From Agathobacter sp. (GTDB taxonomy: Bacteria > Bacillota > Clostridia > Lachnospirales > Lachnospiraceae), in assembly GCA_022769125.1 (NCBI GenBank), contig JALEKN010000062.1:29870-93869 (forward strand): a stretch of DNA of 64,000 nucleotides. The letters are read 5' to 3'. The position numbers and the translations under genes were made by a program. Of this stretch, positions 26,571 through 34,183 are shown piece by piece (position 1 is the stretch's first letter; every line of letters begins with the position of its first letter). A model generated the notes under the pieces. That model saw only the letters and a list, made by a program, of their open reading frames with translations. It was not told the DNA's origin and did no database searches.

Positions 26571-27590
26571 ATGGAAACGTTAAAGAATTATCTGGAGACA
26601 ATGTTTATGAATCTGCCGAACACGCCGGAGGTGCGGCGTGCTAAGGACGAACTCTGGCAGATGATGGAAGACAAATATGCGGAACTGATCGCGGAAGGCC
26701 ATACCGAGAACGAAGTGATTGGAACGATCATTTCAGAGTTTGGAAATCTGAGTGAGATTGCGGAGGAACTTGGAATCGAGGAAGTTGTTACACCACGGGA
26801 TTATACAGATGTGCAGCCGGGGCCGGAACAGGGACAGGAATACACGAAGCAGAACGCGTGCAGGATGATCACGATGGACGAGGCAAAGGATTATCTGAAA
26901 GATAGCGCGGGCAGCGCTCTTTGCATTGCGCTCGGAGTTATGCTTTGCGTTCTCAGTGTGACCGGACCGATCGTTATGGACGCCATTTGCCTGGACAGTA
27001 CATACGGCGCGATCGGAATGATCATTATGATTGCGGCTGCGGTTGTGATTTTCGTTGCAAACGGAGTGCGCATGCAGAGATGGGATTTTATGAAAAAACA
27101 GGCATGTGCGATTGACTTTGCAACAAATCAGGTGGTGAGTGAGCGAAGAGAGCGTTACCGTGTGATCTACACGCTGCTTCTGGCAATCGGGATCATGCTC
27201 TGTGTGATCTGTATCATACCACCGATCATTACGGATGAGATAAATCCGGTTCCGGGAATCCTGGATATGGGAGAACTTGGTGCAGCAGGAATGTTTGTGC
27301 TGGGTGCAATCGGTGTGTTCATGATTGTTCTTGCATCCTGCACGCAGTCCGGGTACAAGACACTTTTGCTGCTTAACAATACAAGCACCATGGCAGGAAA
27401 TTATCAGAAGAATGTGGAAAAAACTTATAAAGTTTCTTTGATTGAAAAATTGATGTCCGTTTATTGGCCTACGGTAACCTGCATCTATCTGTGCTGGAGT
27501 TTTTTGACTTTTGAATGGTGGAGAACCTGGATCATCTGGCCGGCAGCAGCAATCGCAGGCGTTATTATCGATGCTGTTTTTAAAGAATAG
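26571..27590 (+). CDS. DUF1700-like membrane protein of PadR operon
   Basis: A 339-residue membrane protein. The N-terminal 75 residues (METLKNYLETMFMNLPNTPEVRRAKDELWQMMEDKY, then EFGNLSEIAEELG) form the helical permease-prefix/DUF1700 domain. A cytoplasmic linker then leads to five or six membrane helices (first about 118-140, last about 300-335). Start ATG 26571 is chosen because AAGGGAGG ends at 26561, too close to the other ATG at 26562. Function unknown; it is thought to work with PadR and the DUF4097 protein downstream (11-base gap). Confidence 0.8.
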   Translation: METLKNYLETMFMNLPNTPEVRRAKDELWQMMEDKYAELIAEGHTENEVIGTIISEFGNLSEIAEELGIEEVVTPRDYTDVQPGPEQGQEYTKQNACRMITMDEAKDYLKDSAGSALCIALGVMLCVLSVTGPIVMDAICLDSTYGAIGMIIMIAAAVVIFVANGVRMQRWDFMKKQACAIDFATNQVVSERRERYRVIYTLLLAIGIMLCVICIIPPIITDEINPVPGILDMGELGAAGMFVLGAIGVFMIVLASCTQSGYKTLLLLNNTSTMAGNYQKNVEKTYKVSLIEKLMSVYWPTVTCIYLCWSFLTFEWWRTWIIWPAAAIAGVIIDAVFKE

Positions 27591-27601
27591 GAGGATGGAA
27601 A

Positions 27602-28411
27602 ATGAAAAGGACAATATATCTGACAATCCTTACTGTTATAACCATAGCATGTATTCTGATCGGCGTTGCAATAAATGTTGCTGGGTCTGGCAAATGGTTT
27701 CATATCAATAAATCATATACAACAAACGCAAAAGCAGTCAGCTTTACGAATGAGCTGGAGGCATTTGATACTTTAAATGTTGATCTTTCTGCTGCGAAGC
27801 TTATCATCAGGACAGGAGATGGATACAGCATCGGCTATGAGGGCGCAGATGTGCTTCAGCCGGAGTATTCGCTGAAGAACAATGTACTCGACATAAAGTC
27901 GCCATCGACAAAGATCTCATGGAAAACCAACTGGGACTGTACGCTGACCATCACGGTACCGGAAGGGACAAATCTGACAGAATCCGTGATTGATATCGAT
28001 GCTGGGAATGTGGAGTGTACCGGCGTATCAGCGGAAAAACTTGAAATTGATGTCGATGCGGGCAATGTAGAACTGTATGATGCGGTATATGGAACTGCTG
28101 ACGTGGATGTCGATGCGGGAAATGTCTCTTTTAACGATTGTAAGGTCAGCTCGATCACAGCGGATTCCGATATGGGAAATATTGAATTGGAACATTGCGC
28201 ATTTGACCGGCTGGAAGCAAATGCTGATATGGGAAATGTGACCATACATAGCAGCAGGGATTTAAGTGACTACAGCGTAGAGATGAATGCGGATTTTGGA
28301 AATATAAGCATCAATGGACAGGATCTGACCGGCAGCTATCGGGTAAATGGGGATAAGGAGCATTATATCAGAATAGAAGTAAGCATGGGAAATGCGGAGC
28401 TATTCTATTAA
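27602..28411 (+). CDS. DUF4097 beta-repeat protein
   Basis: A 269-residue protein with one N-terminal membrane anchor (about 7-28) and an extracytoplasmic beta-helix-like body. From about residue 125, units of roughly 20 residues recur with the consensus D-A/M-GNV/I (DIDAGNVEC, DVDAGNVEL, DVDAGNVSF, DSDMGNIEL, NADMGNVTI, NADFGNISI, VSMGNAELFY), as in DUF4097 adhesin-like domains. AGGAGG precedes the ATG. Last gene of the PadR operon proper. No enzymatic site seen. Confidence 0.85.
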   Translation: MKRTIYLTILTVITIACILIGVAINVAGSGKWFHINKSYTTNAKAVSFTNELEAFDTLNVDLSAAKLIIRTGDGYSIGYEGADVLQPEYSLKNNVLDIKSPSTKISWKTNWDCTLTITVPEGTNLTESVIDIDAGNVECTGVSAEKLEIDVDAGNVELYDAVYGTADVDVDAGNVSFNDCKVSSITADSDMGNIELEHCAFDRLEANADMGNVTIHSSRDLSDYSVEMNADFGNISINGQDLTGSYRVNGDKEHYIRIEVSMGNAELFY

Positions 28412-28425
28412 TTAAGAGAAAACAA

Positions 28426-29562
28426 ATGAAACAGGTAGTTATTTTTATAAAAAATGAAACAGTATTGTTTGTAGCGTGGACTTTGGCATTTATATCTGCA
28501 GTTTTTGTAAAACCATCCGGAGCGTACTTCGACTACATTGATTTCCGGTCACTCGGAATTTTATGGAGCCTGATGGTGATCATGCAGGGGCTTAAGCAAA
28601 ACGGCGTATTCTCATTTGTGGGAATGCGCCTGCTGGCGAAGACAAAGCGGGTGTGGCAGTTGGCGGCAGTGCTGATTTTTTTGTGCTTTTTCTGCAGCAT
28701 GTTCATCACAAATGATGTTGCACTGATCACGTTTGTGCCATTTGCGGTCATGATGCTCCAGGCATGTAAAAAAGAAGGATTGATGATACCGGTGATTGTC
28801 CTGCAGACGGTTGCGGCGAATCTTGGAAGTATGCTTACGCCGATCGGGAATCCACAGAATCTGTATTTGTTTGGAATATCCCAAATGAGTGTTGTGGAGT
28901 TTATATGCTGGATGCTGCCATATACGATTTTTTCCGGAATACTTCTTATGGGATGTATCTGCTTCCTGAAAGGAAAGTCGGATCCTGTTGTCCCGGCTAT
29001 AAGTGAGCGCAATCTGTTGACAAATGAAAATGGAAGAGTAAGAAAGGCTTGTGTGTACATGGGTCTTTTTGTGCTTTCGCTTTTGGTGGTAGGGCGTGTG
29101 CTGGCATACGGATATATGGTGGTGATTGTCTTTGTGATTGTGTTTATCATGGAGAAAGAGACGATTTTTCACGTGGATTACAGCCTGCTTCTTACGTTTG
29201 TTGGTTTTTTTATTTTCACCGGGAATATGGGAAAGATACCGGCAGTCAGCAGCCTTTTGCAGCAGATGATACAGGGAAGGGAAGTGTTCCTTGGTGTGCT
29301 CATCAGTCAGTGTATCAGCAATGTTCCGGCAACTCTTTTACTGGCCGGATTTACAGAGGAGTATAAGAACCTGCTGCTCGGAGTCAACATTGGAGGCCTG
29401 GGGACACTGATTGCATCCATGGCGAGCCTGATTTCATATAAAATATTTGCAAATACCTGTAGTAAAGAAAAAGGGCGTTATTTTATGCATTTTACAGTGG
29501 TAAATGTTTTATTCCTGATTGCCCTTCTGCTGCTCTATGCTGTCTGTAAAACAGAAAATTAA
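28426..29562 (+). CDS. anion permease of the ArsB/NhaD (ion transporter) superfamily
   Basis: A 378-residue membrane protein with about 10-11 helices. The motif LGSMLTPIGNPQNLYLF is the hallmark of ArsB/NhaD/CitMHS-type transporters, and a matching region in the second half (LISQCISNVPATLLLAGF) marks the inverted repeat. The substrate could be a dicarboxylate, citrate or other anion; sequence does not decide. The ribosome binding site is weak (TAAGAGAAAACAA), and it starts 14 bases after the DUF4097 stop, so it may be translated by coupling within the PadR operon. Confidence 0.85.
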   Translation: MKQVVIFIKNETVLFVAWTLAFISAVFVKPSGAYFDYIDFRSLGILWSLMVIMQGLKQNGVFSFVGMRLLAKTKRVWQLAAVLIFLCFFCSMFITNDVALITFVPFAVMMLQACKKEGLMIPVIVLQTVAANLGSMLTPIGNPQNLYLFGISQMSVVEFICWMLPYTIFSGILLMGCICFLKGKSDPVVPAISERNLLTNENGRVRKACVYMGLFVLSLLVVGRVLAYGYMVVIVFVIVFIMEKETIFHVDYSLLLTFVGFFIFTGNMGKIPAVSSLLQQMIQGREVFLGVLISQCISNVPATLLLAGFTEEYKNLLLGVNIGGLGTLIASMASLISYKIFANTCSKEKGRYFMHFTVVNVLFLIALLLLYAVCKTEN

Positions 29563-29612
29563 AAAAAGAACACAGATTCACAGGAAGAAGACATCCGGAA
29601 AGGGAGAAAACG

Positions 29613-30599
29613 ATGCCGAAAGCACCGAAGCAAAAACAAAAACTGTTATATATTGCAAAATATCTGACGGAGCATACAGACGAGCATCACTGTGTGTCGG
29701 CTCCGAAGCTTATTGCATATCTGCAAGCAAATGACATCAAGGCGGAGCGCAAGAGCATCTATGACGATATTGCAACGCTTTGTGATTTCGGATATGACAT
29801 TGTCCGTCAGGAAGGACCGAAGGGGGGATATTTTCTGGCGAGCCGTGATTTTGAACTGGCGGAGGTCAAGCTTCTTGTGGATCTGGTGCAGTCATCCAAA
29901 TTTATTACGACCAAAAAGTCAAGGGAGCTGATCAAAAAACTGGAACGTCAGGTCAGCAGGAATGATGCAACGGCACTGCAACGTCAGGTGGTCGTGGCAG
30001 ACAGGAATAAGACCGCAAACGAAAATATTTATTATAGTGTCGATGTTATCTATGAGGCGATTGCAAAGAATGTCCGTGTGCGTTATCAATATTTTGACTG
30101 GGATGTCAATAAGCAGATGAAGCTGCGCAAAGAGGGCACCTATTATGAGGTGAGCCCGTGGCTGCTCACATGGGATGATGAGAACTACTATCTTGTTGCG
30201 TATGATGAGACTGCTGGGATCATGAAGCACTATCGTGTGGATAAGATGCTGCACATAGAACTTCTTGATAGTCAAAGACAGGGGGCAGAGGCATTTGCAG
30301 CAATGGATGTTGCTGCCTTTTCGAAGAAAACCTTTGGAATGTTTGCGGGGCAGGAGAAAACCGTCCGGCTGCTCTGTGATAATACACTGACAGGCGTTGT
30401 GGTGGACCGCTTTGGACAGCAGGTAGCGCTTCGCTCTTATGACGAAGCGCATATTCTTGCCAGAGCGGATGTGCAGATAAGTCCACAGTTCTTCGGGTGG
30501 CTGGCAGGACTTGGAAATAAGATCCGTGTGGAGTCCCCGCAGGAGGTTGCCGATGAATATAAAGAATATCTAAGAAAGATTCTGGAGAGTTATCAATAA
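29613..30599 (+). CDS. WYL domain transcriptional regulator
   Basis: A 328-residue regulator. N-terminal winged helix (about 1-80: KLLYIAKYLTEHTDEHHCVSAPKLIAYLQ, then ERKSIYDDIATLCDFGYDI), followed by the WYL domain (about 140-225) with the ligand-binding segment TYYEVSPWLLTWDDENYYLVAYDET, and the WCX C-terminal extension (about 240-325). WYL domains sense nucleic acids or nucleotides. Target genes are unknown; it follows the permease by 50 bases. GGGAGAAAACG is the ribosome binding site. Confidence 0.9.
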   Translation: MPKAPKQKQKLLYIAKYLTEHTDEHHCVSAPKLIAYLQANDIKAERKSIYDDIATLCDFGYDIVRQEGPKGGYFLASRDFELAEVKLLVDLVQSSKFITTKKSRELIKKLERQVSRNDATALQRQVVVADRNKTANENIYYSVDVIYEAIAKNVRVRYQYFDWDVNKQMKLRKEGTYYEVSPWLLTWDDENYYLVAYDETAGIMKHYRVDKMLHIELLDSQRQGAEAFAAMDVAAFSKKTFGMFAGQEKTVRLLCDNTLTGVVVDRFGQQVALRSYDEAHILARADVQISPQFFGWLAGLGNKIRVESPQEVADEYKEYLRKILESYQ

Positions 30600-30628
30600 T
30601 TACTATTTCTTTTTGCACAATTTGATTG

Positions 30629-30695
30629 TAGAATAGTTGTCGTGGGGACGTTCCTTTTGACACGCGGTGTGAAAGGCGGGCGTCCACATAAATAC
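30629..30695 (+). promoter_or_regulatory. -10 element and long leader hairpin before the Nudix gene
   Basis: TAGAAT (30629-30634) would start a transcript near 30641. The RNA would begin with a two-tier hairpin: GTGGGGACG near 30642 with CGTCCAC near 30681, and inside it CCTTTTGACAC with GTGTGAAAGG (one bulge, loop GCG). No U run follows, so it is not a terminator. The -35 is weak. It could be a regulatory or stabilising 5' structure. Confidence 0.45.
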
Positions 30696-30717
30696 TTGCT
30701 AGGGGATATTAGAATTT

Positions 30718-31245
30718 ATGGGAAACAAGGCTGATAAACAAGACGAATATTGGGACATATATGACAGCAACAAGAAGAGAACCGGGCGTACCATGAAGCG
30801 CAACGACTGGATCTTAAAGGATGGAGAGTACCATCTGTCTGTGCTTGGTGTGATCCGCAGAAGCGACGGCAGATTCCTGATCACACAGCGCGTCATGACG
30901 AAGTCGTGGGCACCGGGCTGGTGGGAAGTGTCCGGAGGCGGTGTCCAGGCGGGCGAGGAGTCCTTTGAGGCAGTCTGCCGTGAGGTAAAGGAAGAGACTG
31001 GACTTGATGTCACAAACGCAAAGGGCGGGCTTGTGTATACTTACCACAGAGAGAATCCGGGCGAGGGTGACAATTATTTTGTGGATGTATATCGGTTTGA
31101 CATGGATTTTACGGAGGCGGATGTCAATATCCAGAAGGAGGAGGCGCTTTCCTTCCGTATCGCCACGCTCGATGAGATCAAAGAATTAGCCTCGCAGGGT
31201 ATTTTCCTGCATTATGACAGTATTAAGCAGGTATTTGAGGATTAG
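30718..31245 (+). CDS. Nudix hydrolase
   Basis: A 175-residue pyrophosphohydrolase. The Nudix box is GGGVQAGEESFEAVCREVKEETGLDV (residues about 77-102), complete with the REVKEE catalytic core. The opening EYWDIYDSNKKRTGRTMKRND resembles the IPP-isomerase-like/YfcD branch, which hydrolyses unknown nucleoside or isoprenoid diphosphates. AGGGGAT precedes the ATG. Only 12 bases separate it from the DUF4250 gene, so the two share a transcript behind the leader hairpin. Confidence 0.88.
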   Translation: MGNKADKQDEYWDIYDSNKKRTGRTMKRNDWILKDGEYHLSVLGVIRRSDGRFLITQRVMTKSWAPGWWEVSGGGVQAGEESFEAVCREVKEETGLDVTNAKGGLVYTYHRENPGEGDNYFVDVYRFDMDFTEADVNIQKEEALSFRIATLDEIKELASQGIFLHYDSIKQVFED

Positions 31246-31257
31246 GAGGAAGAAGCG

Positions 31258-31434
31258 ATGAATTTACCGAAAGATCCGGTTATGCTGCTTAGTGCAGTTA
31301 ATATGCAGTTGCGGGATCATTATCCTTCATTGGATGAACTTGCAAAAGCATATATGATTGATGCACAGGAGATCGTTGAGAAGCTGGCTGCGATCAATTA
31401 TGTGTATGATGAAAAGACAAATCAGTTTCGTTAA
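31258..31434 (+). CDS. DUF4250 small protein
   Basis: A 58-residue protein, MNLPKDPVMLLSAVNMQLRD at the start and INYVYDEKTNQFR at the end. This matches DUF4250, a short helical family common in Clostridia; the middle segment PSLDELAKAYMID reads like a helix-turn-helix-type three-helix bundle. AGGAGGAAGAAGCG precedes the ATG by the right distance. Function unknown. It lies in a tight run of small genes (30718 to 32133). Confidence 0.85.
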   Translation: MNLPKDPVMLLSAVNMQLRDHYPSLDELAKAYMIDAQEIVEKLAAINYVYDEKTNQFR

Positions 31435-31447
31435 TGGAGAGTAAGAC

Positions 31448-31912
31448 ATGGCAGAAGAAAAAGACTGGCTGGACGATGATAATCTGGATGAAGTATTTGA
31501 TGAAGGTCCGGGTATCGACCAGAATGTATTCAATACTTTTTTTAAAGAAAATTACTGTGAGGTTGAGTATTCCAACGTGCGCAACGATTTTTTAGAGATT
31601 GCGGAGCGTGGCATGGAAGAATTATTTACGGACAACACGGATTTTTCCAAGCTCACCCGCAAGAATTTTATTCTATATCTGCGCAGTGAGACATATTGTG
31701 AATTTGAGGCAGTCGTTGAGGAGGCGTTTGATTCCATCAACCCGGAGATCGCGGATGCTGTCATGGATGTCAGCACCACGATGGAGAAGGAGGATGAGAT
31801 CACGGAGGTGTACTGGGAGACCTGCCATAAGCTGTTAAACGATTTCCTTGGAATGCTCTACGAGGAGAAGCTCCGTGGGGACATTCCTTCTGACACGGGA
31901 AGCGCCCATTGA
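31448..31912 (+). CDS. acidic hypothetical protein
   Basis: A 154-residue, strongly acidic, soluble protein: MAEEKDWLDDDNLDEVFDEGPGID at the start, then a helical body (FLEIAERGMEELFTDN, LTRKNFILYLRSE). I do not recognise a family. TGGAGAGTAAGAC precedes the ATG, 13 bases after the DUF4250 stop. The last residues (SDTGSAH) and the stop codon lie inside a 19 bp tandem repeat (31891-31935), which suggests recent slippage at the 3' end. Confidence 0.7.
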   Translation: MAEEKDWLDDDNLDEVFDEGPGIDQNVFNTFFKENYCEVEYSNVRNDFLEIAERGMEELFTDNTDFSKLTRKNFILYLRSETYCEFEAVVEEAFDSINPEIADAVMDVSTTMEKEDEITEVYWETCHKLLNDFLGMLYEEKLRGDIPSDTGSAH

Positions 31913-31935
31913 CACAAGGAGCGCCCATTGGCACG
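31891..31935 (+). repeat. 19 bp tandem repeat, about 2.4 copies
   Basis: The unit TGACAC..G.AGCGCCCAT occurs at 31891-31909 and 31910-31928, with a partial third copy from 31929 (TGGCACGAGAAG). Copies differ at only a few positions. The stop codon of the acidic protein is the TGA that opens the second copy. Confidence 0.85.
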
Positions 31936-31956
31936 AGAAGAAAGGAGTCTTTATAT

Positions 31957-32133
31957 ATGCAGACAAATTGTGATTTTTGTGCATATAACGAATATGATGA
32001 GGAGGACGAGGCATATTATTGTTCCGTTAATATGGATGAGGATGATATGGTTCGTTTTATGCAGAGCAGCTATAAGAGCTGCCCATATTATAAATCAGGG
32101 GATGAGTATAAGGTGGTACGCCACCAGATGTAG
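31957..32133 (+). CDS. small cysteine-containing protein, DUF6472-like
   Basis: A 58-residue protein starting MQTNCDFCAYNEYDEEDEAYYCSVNMDEDD and ending SCPYYKSGDEYKVVRHQM. Four Cys (CxxC, then two singles) could bind a metal; the layout fits DUF6472-type small proteins of Lachnospiraceae. I use ATG 31957 with AAAGGAG at 31941-31947, although the frame is open 16 codons upstream across the tandem repeat. It lies 8 bases before the MATE gene. Confidence 0.75.
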   Translation: MQTNCDFCAYNEYDEEDEAYYCSVNMDEDDMVRFMQSSYKSCPYYKSGDEYKVVRHQM

Positions 32134-32141
32134 GGGACAAT

Positions 32142-33521
32142 ATGAAACAATTAATACAAAAGAAGATGAATGAAGAGGCGATGTCGTTTTATCGCGCGCT
32201 CATTGCGATCGTCCTTCCAATCGCGATACAGAATTTTATCACATCCGCAGTCGGATCTGCGGATGTTTTGATGTTGGGCTATGTCGGACAATCGGAGCTT
32301 TCGGCGGTCTCTCTGGCGAACCAGTATCAGTTTATCCTATCGGGCTTTTTCTTCGGAATCAGCTCGGGAATTACCATAATGGGTTCCCAATATTGGGGGA
32401 AAAAGGATACAAGAGCCGTTCAGGCAATCATGGGAATTGCATTAAAGATCAGCCTTGTTGTCTGCGCGGTCGTTGCACTTGCGGCGCTTTTATTCCCAAG
32501 ACAGCTAATGCTCATATATACGAACGATATGGAATTGGTTGAGATCGGAGTCGGATATCTTCGAATCACGGCGGTTGCGTATTTGTTTTCCGGCATCTCG
32601 CAGGTATATTTAAGCACGCTGCGCGCAATGGAACGTGCGAAGCTGTCAACGATCATAAGCGGCACGGCACTTTTTATAAACATCGCATTGAACGCGACCT
32701 TTATCTTTGGACTGTTCGGCGCGCCGAAACTGGGAGTGATTGGTGTTGCAATGGCAACCTCGTTCTCGCGTATTGTGGAGGTGGCTCTCTGCCTGATCGA
32801 TTACAGCCGTGGAAAATTTATGAAGCCGGATCTTAAGGTCGTATTCGGACATCATAAGGAGCTGTTTCAGGATTATCTGAAATATTCCATTCCGGCGTTG
32901 TTAAACGATCTGTCGTGGACGGTGGCTTTTTCAAGTTATTCCATTATCATGGGACACCTGAACGCGGACGTGGTAGCAGCCAATTCGGTAGTTACGACCG
33001 TCCGTGACCTGTGTACGATCCTGTGCTATGGTCTGTCATCCGGTGGTTCTGTTGTGCTCGGTATTCAGATTGGCGAGGGGAAAATGGAAGAAACAAAGCG
33101 GAATGCTTCACGTCTTTGCAAAGTGACATTTCTATGTGGAATACTTACTGGTGTTATCGTAATTGCGATCCGTCCGCTGGTTTTCCTTTGCTTTACACTC
33201 ACGGAGCGTGCATACGGCTATCTGAATTTTATGATGTGGATCAGTGGATATTATGTCATTGGTCAGGTTATGAATACGGTGCTGATCGCTGGAGTATTCC
33301 GCGCGGGCGGAGATTCAAAGTTCGGTTTTATCTGTGATACGATCACGATGTGGTGCATCAGCGTACCACTCGGATTTTTGAGCGCCTTCGTGCTCAAACT
33401 GCCGCCGATGGCAGTCTACTTTATCCTCTGTCTGGATGAGTTCTGGAAGATCCCGGTGGTGTACAAGCATTACAAGGGATATAAGTGGCTGAACAACATT
33501 ACGAGGGAAAATGCAGCATAA
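32142..33521 (+). CDS. MATE family efflux transporter
   Basis: A 459-residue, 12-helix inner-membrane exporter. The opening FYRALIAIVLPIAIQNFITSAVGSADVLMLGYVGQSELSAVSLANQ is the MATE N-lobe signature, and the C-lobe restarts at about residue 245 (YLKYSIPALLNDLSWTVAFSSY). It differs from the MATE protein at 11619 and is not a duplicate of it. Drug or metabolite substrate unknown; driven by Na+ or H+. It is followed 18 bases later by a Nudix gene. Confidence 0.92.
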   Translation: MKQLIQKKMNEEAMSFYRALIAIVLPIAIQNFITSAVGSADVLMLGYVGQSELSAVSLANQYQFILSGFFFGISSGITIMGSQYWGKKDTRAVQAIMGIALKISLVVCAVVALAALLFPRQLMLIYTNDMELVEIGVGYLRITAVAYLFSGISQVYLSTLRAMERAKLSTIISGTALFINIALNATFIFGLFGAPKLGVIGVAMATSFSRIVEVALCLIDYSRGKFMKPDLKVVFGHHKELFQDYLKYSIPALLNDLSWTVAFSSYSIIMGHLNADVVAANSVVTTVRDLCTILCYGLSSGGSVVLGIQIGEGKMEETKRNASRLCKVTFLCGILTGVIVIAIRPLVFLCFTLTERAYGYLNFMMWISGYYVIGQVMNTVLIAGVFRAGGDSKFGFICDTITMWCISVPLGFLSAFVLKLPPMAVYFILCLDEFWKIPVVYKHYKGYKWLNNITRENAA

Positions 33522-33539
33522 AGAGAGGAGCGGCATGTC

Positions 33540-34010
33540 ATGAAGCTTACAACATTATGTTATATCGAGACGGACGATAAGTATCTGATGCTCCATCGCG
33601 TGAAAAAGAAAAACGATCTGAACCATGATAAGTGGGTAGGAGTCGGCGGCAAGTTCGAGGGTGAGGAGACACCGGAGGAATGCCTGCTGCGCGAGGTCTG
33701 GGAGGAGACCGGGCTTACACTCACGAAGTATCGCTTCCGTGGGATTGTCACATTCCTGTCGGATGAGTGGGAAGGCGAGTACATGCATCTGTACACCGCA
33801 ACGGAATACACCGGCGAGCTGACTGACTGCAATGAGGGGACGCTGGAATGGGTGCCAAAATCTGAAATCTATAAGCTTCCGATGTGGGAGGGCGACAAAG
33901 TGTTCTTTGACCTGCTGGATGAGGATGTGCCGTTCTTCTCCTTGAAACTCCGCTATGAGGGGGACAAGCTGGTGGAGACGGATGTGTGCCGGTACGGTAT
34001 GGGAAAATAA
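33540..34010 (+). CDS. Nudix hydrolase, 8-oxo-dGTP diphosphatase type
   Basis: A 156-residue protein of the MutT/Nudix family. Box: GGKFEGEETPEECLLREVWEETGLTL, with the full REVWEE catalytic glutamates. The opening LTTLCYIETDDKYLMLHRVKKKNDLNHDKWVGVGGK matches the clostridial 8-oxo-dGTP diphosphatase subgroup, which would cleanse oxidised nucleotides. AGAGGAGCGGCATGTC precedes the ATG. It lies downstream of the MATE gene and ends about 110 bases before a terminator. Confidence 0.88.
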   Translation: MKLTTLCYIETDDKYLMLHRVKKKNDLNHDKWVGVGGKFEGEETPEECLLREVWEETGLTLTKYRFRGIVTFLSDEWEGEYMHLYTATEYTGELTDCNEGTLEWVPKSEIYKLPMWEGDKVFFDLLDEDVPFFSLKLRYEGDKLVETDVCRYGMGK

Positions 34011-34120
34011 AATCTGCTGCACTATGAATATGGGCTATGAAGTAATATTTGTTGGACTCTTTCAATACGGAAACGGCACTCAAACGGAATTTCGACGCTT
34101 ACTTTAATCGGAGTGAATTG

Positions 34121-34168
34121 TGCCCCTCTTTACGAGACTAGAATGTCAGGTAAGGAGGGGCATTTTTT
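34121..34168 (+). terminator. intrinsic terminator after the Nudix gene
   Basis: A 13 bp stem (34121-34133, TGCCCCTCTTTAC, with 34150-34162, one G-U pair) is followed by TTTTTT. The minus strand has no U run, so it serves the plus-strand genes, not pyrG. Confidence 0.9.
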
Positions 34169-34183
34169 GTGAAAGAAATATTA

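Noticed and set aside
30399..30450. GCGCTTCG...CGAAGCGC inverted repeat as a terminator
   Set aside because: It lies within the WYL gene and is not followed by T residues.
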